Origin: Lineus longissimus
Taxonomy: Eukaryota; Nemertea; Pilidiophora; Heteronemertea; Lineidae
Length of the DNA stretch: 64,000 bases
Direction: 5' to 3'
Assembly (NCBI RefSeq): GCF_910592395.1
Contig: NC_088322.1
Location: forward strand, 4,709,431-4,773,430
The position numbers and the translations under genes are program-made. The notes beneath the pieces are model-generated. The model was not told the DNA's origin and did not search any database. It saw only the letters and a list, made by a program, of their open reading frames with translations. Positions 58,301-64,000 of this stretch are shown piece by piece (position 1 is the first letter of the stretch; the number at the start of each line of letters is the position of its first letter).

Positions 58301-60244
58301 TATACATTGTAACTGTAGCAGACGATAATGAGGTGATAGAATAAAACAGCAGAGGTGTCACAGCTACGTCACAATGACTTTACATCAAACAATAATTGCA
58401 ATGTTGTGTGATCATCTGGGAGTACAAAATACAGATCTTAAGAAAAATTATATTACAGCAAAAACTGTATCCCAAATAAAATAAATTGCTGTACATACCT
58501 ACGAAAATAAATAATTATGTGATTTCAGAATATGCTGAACTCCTGCCAATATCTCCAACGATTTTCATGGATCAAAGGTTGCCAATATCTCCAACGATTT
58601 TCATGGATCAAAGGTTGCATTCAGACAATTTGTCACTAAATCTCTCAGAATCGGAGTATGGGATGATGAAGTTCGAGGTAAGGGAATTTATGTACATGCA
58701 CAGGTACGAGGTGTTTAGTAAGTCCCATTCCCCAGTATCAGGATCTGATATTGCTACGCTAGCCATCAAGCATTCGAATATAACATTATGGCCTTCTGCA
58801 CAGTACATGATTTATCTTCATGAATTCAACAGACGACTACATATTCGCCATCCAATGATCATCTCTGCTTTGTGATTATCGCTTTATGTGTGAATCTCTT
58901 GATTGCATTCTGTATGCCACATAGTTCTTTTACATCATTCAATTTCAGAACGAACAAGACACGGACGAAAACAATCACTCACCAAATGAAAGCTCCCAAG
59001 ATAGTAGCTCCCAGGAGAATGAGACATGTGAAAACACAGAAGAAGTTAGATCCAAACCCTATTCAGAGTCTGGTGAATTAGAGAAGAGAAACGAACAAGA
59101 AGGTTAGTCTAGAAATGCATTTCAAGATAAATACGGTGTGGAACGCAGGGCGCCAAAAGGCTTTTGTTATGTTATCTGTTACACAATCTCAATGAGAGTA
59201 GGTGTAATGGGCTAAACATCTACAGTAACGTGATGCTGTATGTGGCATACCTATCATAATCTATTGAGTGCTGACAAATTGCTAAACTCCACTGTTTTCA
59301 ACATGTTAGTGCCTGGACCTGGTGATTTGTTTCCCTTGATGTTATTTGTTCTGGGTACCATTTAGATACACTCATGACAATAATAATCCAACCAGATTTA
59401 TTAAATCGAACAATTTTACACATAAACCACCTTCTAATTTTGGTCTAATTTCACAATGGATGCAATAAAATTGATGTCAGCATTTCTCAAGCAACCGCTG
59501 TTTTTGTTGACAGGATTAGACAATCAAGACATATTTCGGTGTGGAGATTGTAAGCTGAGTTTCTTCAAAATAGACGACTTCCTTCAACATAAGAAGTCAG
59601 AGCTTCAGTGTAAAAAGCAAAATAGTGTCGAAAGGAGGAATGGGCCGGAGCCACCAGCAAATGAGAAAGAGAAGGTAAGAGCACTATTTAGCGTATGTTT
59701 CTGTGGCAATTTTGCCTCTGGTAGGTGCCAGATACTCCATTATACATGTCATAAATGAGGCATTTAGTGTCCGAGACGACAGCGTAATCATGTACATTGT
59801 TAGGTGATTTCTCACTGATGCAGTTGATGGATGGAACGATATGAGACCAGAGGTACTTTACACACGGGATTAAGAAAACAATTTCTGTTCATGCCTATGA
59901 CTTCTGAGTGATAGAGTGGGCAAAAGAGTAGTGTCCATGTGAAAATTCTATTTCATGGTAACATGTTTGAAATCATTGTTTTTCGATTTAATGCATCCAA
60001 TTCTTGGATATCAATACTGTGACAAATTCAGCTTGAACATGTCAGTCATGTCCAACTTTTGCCCATGTTTAACATTGATCCAACACATGTTCAAATTATA
60101 AAACTTGTAATATTCGAAGGTGTTTAGTTCAGTTTTCTTGCTTTTAGGCCTCAACGAGTGAAACAGCTTGTAGCAGTGCATCAGCAGGAAAGAAGAAAAC
60201 AACGAAGATGAAGACCAAATCAACAGAGTCGAAATACCCATCAG
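53339..60244 (+). CDS. SET-domain gene, middle part: linker exons and C2HC zinc finger
   Basis: Eleven small exons continue the frame without a stop: 53339-53528, 53842-53937, 54190-54359, 54646-54751, 57146-57267 (acceptor could be 57140), 57547-57640, 57952-58128, 58529-58677, 58949-59102, 59514-59674, 60148-60244. Intron phases fit throughout (0/1 only). The encoded ~505 residues are polar and acidic, rich in Ser, Glu and Asn, with no fold visible until the 59514 exon. There FRCGDC...H...C (about residues 594-617) forms a C2HC zinc finger of the type seen at the start of BCL11-like proteins. Exon 58529 contains a perfect 36-bp tandem duplication. The last exon is Lys/Thr-rich. The many symmetrical small exons would allow exon skipping. 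Confidence 0.78.
54903..55235 (+). repeat. ~165-bp tandem duplication in an intron
   Basis: The segment with GGCATTTCTTTGTGATTCGG and GGCTTTCCTTTGCCGTATGT is present at about 54903-55062 and again at about 55066-55235, highly similar. Non-coding. Confidence 0.8.
55310..56815 (-). repeat. Copy 3 of the 302-bp-monomer family, about 4.7 units, reversed
   Basis: GGCACGTTTCTTAAC recurs near 55398, 55699, 56001, 56303 and 56606, a period of 302 bp. The array begins with GGCTCACCGTAAGGGGAGTC and a (GTC)n run (55347-55387), the reversed equivalent of the GACGACG tail at 13860-13910. Each monomer has a CCACCAGGGGGC core and an AGGTCA-CAG-AGGTCA direct repeat. The array lies in the SET-gene intron between exons 54646-54751 and 57146-57267. 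Confidence 0.88.
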
Positions 60245-60558
60245 GTAAGAAGCCATTTATGGGCAATATCTTAGTGTGTAGGGAGCAAATTGGGGAATGC
60301 AATCCATTTAACCCTTTTGGCCCTATGAGGTGATCAGTTTGACTGTTTTGCTGAGAAGCTTCCGAGGATGCAAAACTACTGCTATAGATTACAACAGATA
60401 AAGCAATAGATATTTTTGCCCCATAATGACAAATTTTCTTCTGTCAAATATTTCTCCATTGCAACTGACTTATCCGTTTGTATCTTGACTACCTGATATA
60501 TTTACCATGCACCCTTGAATGAGTGTTTTACGGTAGTGTTTCAACATATCAAGTCAAT

Positions 60559-60806
60559 AAAGTGGACAATTGCGTGTCCACCTAATATGTTTGAGGTCGC
60601 TGGTGTACCTAATATGATTGAGATGGAAATGTATTCATGAGAAAATATTGGTGATATCCCAAAGCCATCCATCCCCCTCCCCTCCCACCGGCGATCCGCC
60701 ATGTGCCTTGTGGAGTTATCAAGATATCTTATGACCGTCTGGTATGCTCAAGGGGGGGGGGGGGCATGTATCTGGTTGACCACATAATCTGCCCACTGTC
60801 CACTTA
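60559..60806. mobile_element. AAGTGGACA/TGTCCACTT short inverted-repeat element
   Basis: AAGTGGACA at 60559 and TGTCCACTT near 60797-60805 are inverted ends. A poly(G) run is inside. Related to the repeats at 45876, 52031 and 52672. Non-coding, intronic. Confidence 0.5.
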
Positions 60807-61105
60807 AAAATGTCATGCAAAACTTTCACTATTCCGACAGGAATTTGGCAGCATATGTGAACTTGGAGGGATTTAGCATGATGCTCTTTGTAATTTCTGT
60901 TATTGATGAGTGATAGGGTCAGGCTGAATTATGTCGAGCAATGTTTTGAAATCCAAGTTGACATTTACCATTTTGGCATCACTGATATAATAACTAATCA
61001 ATGGCATCGCTGATACCATAACTGATTGAGGAACGGTATACAATGTATCATTGCTATTAATGCTAGTGCTGATAACCGGCTAGTGACTGCAATGAAACTG
61101 GAGGT

Positions 61106-61214
61106 ATTGGTTGTCACACCAAAACCGTGAGGGTGGCGCTAAGTTGTAGACCGAGGCGGTGCCAGGTTTTGGCCAATAATTGCTCCACCGAGTGGTTTAG
61201 GTGAGACAATCAAT
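61106..61214. mobile_element. 109-bp hairpin MITE
   Basis: ATTGGTTGTCACACCAAAACC at the left end and, inverted, ATTGATTGTCTCACCTAAACC at the right end match at about 17 of 21 positions. A partial copy lies at 48190. The whole could fold into a stem-loop. No target duplication is certain. Confidence 0.65.
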
Positions 61215-61530
61215 GCTGACCGTGAGGTATCGACTTCAATTCTTAATCTCAAATCAAATAAGGAATAAAGTGGTTTTGAATGCTTTTGAAATGGTACAAA
61301 TTCTACATTTTGCACCAACCAAAGCGGTTATGGTTCATTGGCACATAGTGCATTAACACTGTGATGTGTAGTTCATTCTAAACCAAGTTGATTTTATAAT
61401 ATGACATTTAATTTCCGTTTCATTTTTCAGACACGACAAAATTTAACTCAAAATTGCTCTATTCTTTCATGTTATGATGATTTTTTCTCAGTCGCGCTAT
61501 CAGTGAACATGTTTTTTTCTCTAGTTACAG

Positions 61531-62878
61531 TACCTGTGTACCAGAGAAAGAGTGATGGTGCAAGAACCTACGATCGACGCCACTCGTGTTATTTCTGTGG
61601 GGCCTTAGACAGTAAAGTGTCCCGCCATTGGGGAAAGGCTCACAAAGACGAAATGGAGGTGGCCAAAATTCAGGCAATTTCGGACAAAGCCCATAAGGAT
61701 AAAGAAAAAGAACGTTTGCGGCACATGGGAGACTTTAGCCATAATATCAAGGTTCTCCAGAAAGGAGAAGGTAGTCTCATTGTGTCCCGCCGACCATCTG
61801 TAGCCAGAAACGCAGAGGAGTACTTGCCATGCATTTATTGTTTGGCATTCTTGCATCAAGATGAGTTTTGGAGGCATGTAAAAACCTGCATATTTAATGA
61901 TCGAGGGAAAAATAGCGATGCATCAGCTGAAGATAACGACTGTTTGCTTGAAAGTGAAGCTGAGGAGGAAAATCATACGGATAAAACAACTTCAGAAACG
62001 AACAGAAGCCATTCCATGAAGGTTCAGTGCCGGATTTTCCTGGAAGGTGCTACACGGGCTAATGAGCCACTTTTCAGCCAGGATATTGTAACCTTGAGGG
62101 AGGCGGTAATCAGTAGGATGCGCCATGGTCCTATAAAGTCAGCTGTCGAGAAAGATTTCATGATATTGAAATTTGGGTCGATACTTCTCAACAGATTAGG
62201 AAGAAACAAACATTATATCATATCCCAAAGAATGCGACAACTAGCACGCTTCTTGATTGCATTTCGTGATAGTGTAAAGAAAAACATTTCACTGACTGAA
62301 ATAATTGATGGATGTTATTTTGATGATGCAGTCAATGTAACAAAAGAACTGTGTAGTGTAAGTGAGGATACCACAATGAGTGGGGTCCCTTTACTTGGAA
62401 CCCCTTCACTCGGTCTACATCTCGGACACTCTCTTAAACGGTGTGGCCTTATAAAAAGAGGCATGGGTCTCAGAAAAAAAGATCGGGACATAGATGAGCA
62501 ATCACGAACATTCCTAAAACTATTCAATGCAGAATGGACCCAGTCTATTTCAACCCAGGCTTTGCAAAGCTTAAAGGAGCGCCGGTATAATGCAACAGAA
62601 ATACTTCCATTAACTAGCGACTTGTTGTCGTTTAAGAACTATCTGCAACAGCAGTTGGCGACCAGTGTGCAGGACCTTCAAGACCATCAATCATCCTGTT
62701 CATGGAGAAGGTTGTCAGAAGTGTTGTTCTGCCTCGTTACATTATTCAATAAGCGCAGGGGAGGAGAAGTGGCCAAGATGAATTTGTCTTGCTTCGTAGA
62801 TAGACCGAAGTGGAATGCACTGGCCAACGAAGAGATTGTCAACTCTCTATCACCTCTCGAGGTACAGCTGATGAAGAG
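61531..62878 (+). CDS. SET-domain gene, large exon: zinc fingers and recombinase-family-like helical region
   Basis: This 1348-bp exon follows the acceptor TTACAG at 61525-61530 and ends AAGAG|GTAAGT, phase 2, so the gene continues beyond the window. It adds ~449 residues. It begins with a C2H2-like finger (CYFCGALDSK...H...H, about 690-708) and, after a charged helix, a second C2HC motif (LPCIYC...FWRHVKTC, 771-790). Then come ~300 residues of mainly helical sequence, with FLIAFRD, LGLHLGHSLKRC, RRLSEVLFCLVTLFNKRRGGEV and SPLEVQLMK. I recall this pattern from long fish and invertebrate proteins that end in a tyrosine-recombinase-like (phage-integrase fold) domain. That catalytic end would be encoded to the right of this window and cannot be seen. 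Confidence 0.75.
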
Positions 62879-62880
62879 GT

Positions 62881-63150
62881 AAGTACATTTACGATACTTG
62901 AGCTATTTATCTTTGAACCAAAGACTTTGTTATCTTTAGCCGCGTTGCATGCCAACGAAAAAAGCGTACCTTGGCTGTGAAACGCTCCCGAAAATCGCTT
63001 ATGTTGGTATAGGCCCTTATAGGTTGATGCCTTACGACCTCTTTATCAAGAATAAAAAATAACCCATATTAACCCGGAAACTCCAACAGACCGATTATCT
63101 CCAGCAATACTGGCAATTAAAGCTGAGAATATCTCTAGGTTGTAGAAACC
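62881..63150. other. Start of an intron, nothing specific seen
   Basis: Follows the donor at 62879. No further exon with a fitting acceptor and phase was found before 64000, so the intron probably runs past the window. Confidence 0.35.
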
Positions 63151-64000
63151 CAAATCAAGGCCCTCGTACCTCCTACCCTCCTATTTGAGAGATACCACTG
63201 ACTTTCTCAATCACGTACAAGAGGACGTGGAAAACCCCTTACTATACCTAGGAAATTTTGTCTCAGCGCTTTAGATGTTACTTCTCTTTACACCAATAAT
63301 CATCACACCGAATGGATTTTGGCTGCAAAGGGAGCCCTAGACGGTATATACATCTAACCTGTCCCGACAGAAACCCTGACAAAAAATGATGCAGTATCCT
63401 CAAATGCAACTGCACTTTTGATGACAAAACTTCCTTCACAGCACACACATGGACACATGCATGGCCCCTAATTTCTGCAACCTATTCATGGGCAGGCTAG
63501 ACATGCTAGAACACAACTTTTGGAAACCCAAGAGTTCCAACCAATTCTATGGAAACGGTTCATTGACAATATTTTCATGATTTCGACCCATAGCAGGGAA
63601 TCCCTAGACAAGGCCATAAAGGCTCTCAATCAATTTCACCCAACCATAAATTTCACAGCGGATATATCTGAAAGTACAGCTAACTTTCTAGATGTCTAAA
63701 AAAATCAAAACTGATTTGAATGTCAACCACAGCAACCCCAGCGATAGACATTCGTATTTACATTCTAAATCTTGTCACCATGCATGAAAATCAAACATCG
63801 AAGTCGGCTACCCCTGAGCCGAGCCGAGCCTCTCTTTTCTTCTGATACAAATGACTACTGACGGAAATGCTACGACACTTCAAATACCTTGCTACATGTC
63901 CAAATATGGACACAGCAATTGAAAAATGCTGGGATTTGGCCGAGAATATTTACTAAAAGTAAGGGTGATTGAAAAAAGGGACATTTTTCCATTCATCACC
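63150..64000 (+). pseudogene. Decayed Penelope-like reverse transcriptase
   Basis: Frames shift often, but family phrases are readable. LDVTSLYTN (about 63270) corresponds to the RT A motif. A MAPNFCNLFMGRLDMLE stretch (about 63460-63510) corresponds to the B motif region. LWKRFIDNIFMIS (about 63550-63588) corresponds to the catalytic C motif, where the aspartate pair has become D-N. LNQFHPTINFT and ANFLDV follow. The order and spacing fit Penelope-like elements (DIRS or LINEs do not have these phrases). The copy has several stops and frame changes and continues past the window end. Confidence 0.7.

Noticed and set aside
61401-61530. Longer 5' end of the large exon
   Set aside because: The frame before 61531 does not fit the phase of the previous exon at an earlier acceptor (61431 would reach a stop); TTACAG at 61525-61530 fits exactly.

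Overview
The window is eukaryotic nuclear DNA, most likely from a marine invertebrate. It has spliced genes with GT-AG introns and very low coding density. It is crowded with animal-type mobile elements: an env-bearing Ty3/gypsy element, PIF/Harbinger-like, Mutator-like and mariner-like DNA elements, a Penelope-like RT relic, minisatellites and a higher-order satellite. I cannot fix the phylum. One dispersed repeat ending in an AGCTCACCTG/CAGGTGAGCT hairpin reminds me of repeats in bivalve and other lophotrochozoan genomes, but that is recollection, not proof. Layout: 1-1213 carries copies of a ~302-bp-period repeat. About 3.0-18.8 kb is an old Ty3/gypsy element (gag, protease, RT/RNase H, integrase, chromodomain-like tail, spliced-type env, and a further membrane-protein ORF). 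Its env is split by a second LTR element at 8665-16535, which in turn holds at least three smaller repeats, so there are three levels of nesting. 19.56-23.9 kb is a higher-order satellite of ~1.21-kb units. 23.93-27.60 kb is a near-perfect 1.8-kb palindrome made of two inverted Harbinger-like transposons. 28-32 kb is mostly repeats and unrecognised sequence. 32.24-34.8 kb is a 48/50-bp minisatellite. A two-exon gene at 35.9-37.8 kb encodes an RFX-like winged helix joined to a protein kinase. 37.9-46 kb is again repeats and MITEs. From 46.6 kb to 62.9 kb a 15-exon gene, open past the window's right end, encodes a KMT5A-type SET domain, a long acidic/polar linker, C2HC and C2H2-like zinc fingers and a large helical region. 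I recognise that region from proteins I believe end in a tyrosine-recombinase-like domain. 63.15-64 kb is a decayed Penelope-like RT. The two host-type genes lie on the same strand about 9 kb apart. Both keep intact frames and consistent splice phases among dead transposons, so they are probably functional or very recently so. Both pair a DNA- or chromatin-binding module with an enzymatic one. The SET gene's introns carry mobile DNA, including an array of a 302-bp monomer that repeats a CTCF-like core and a DR3 nuclear-receptor-like site at constant spacing.
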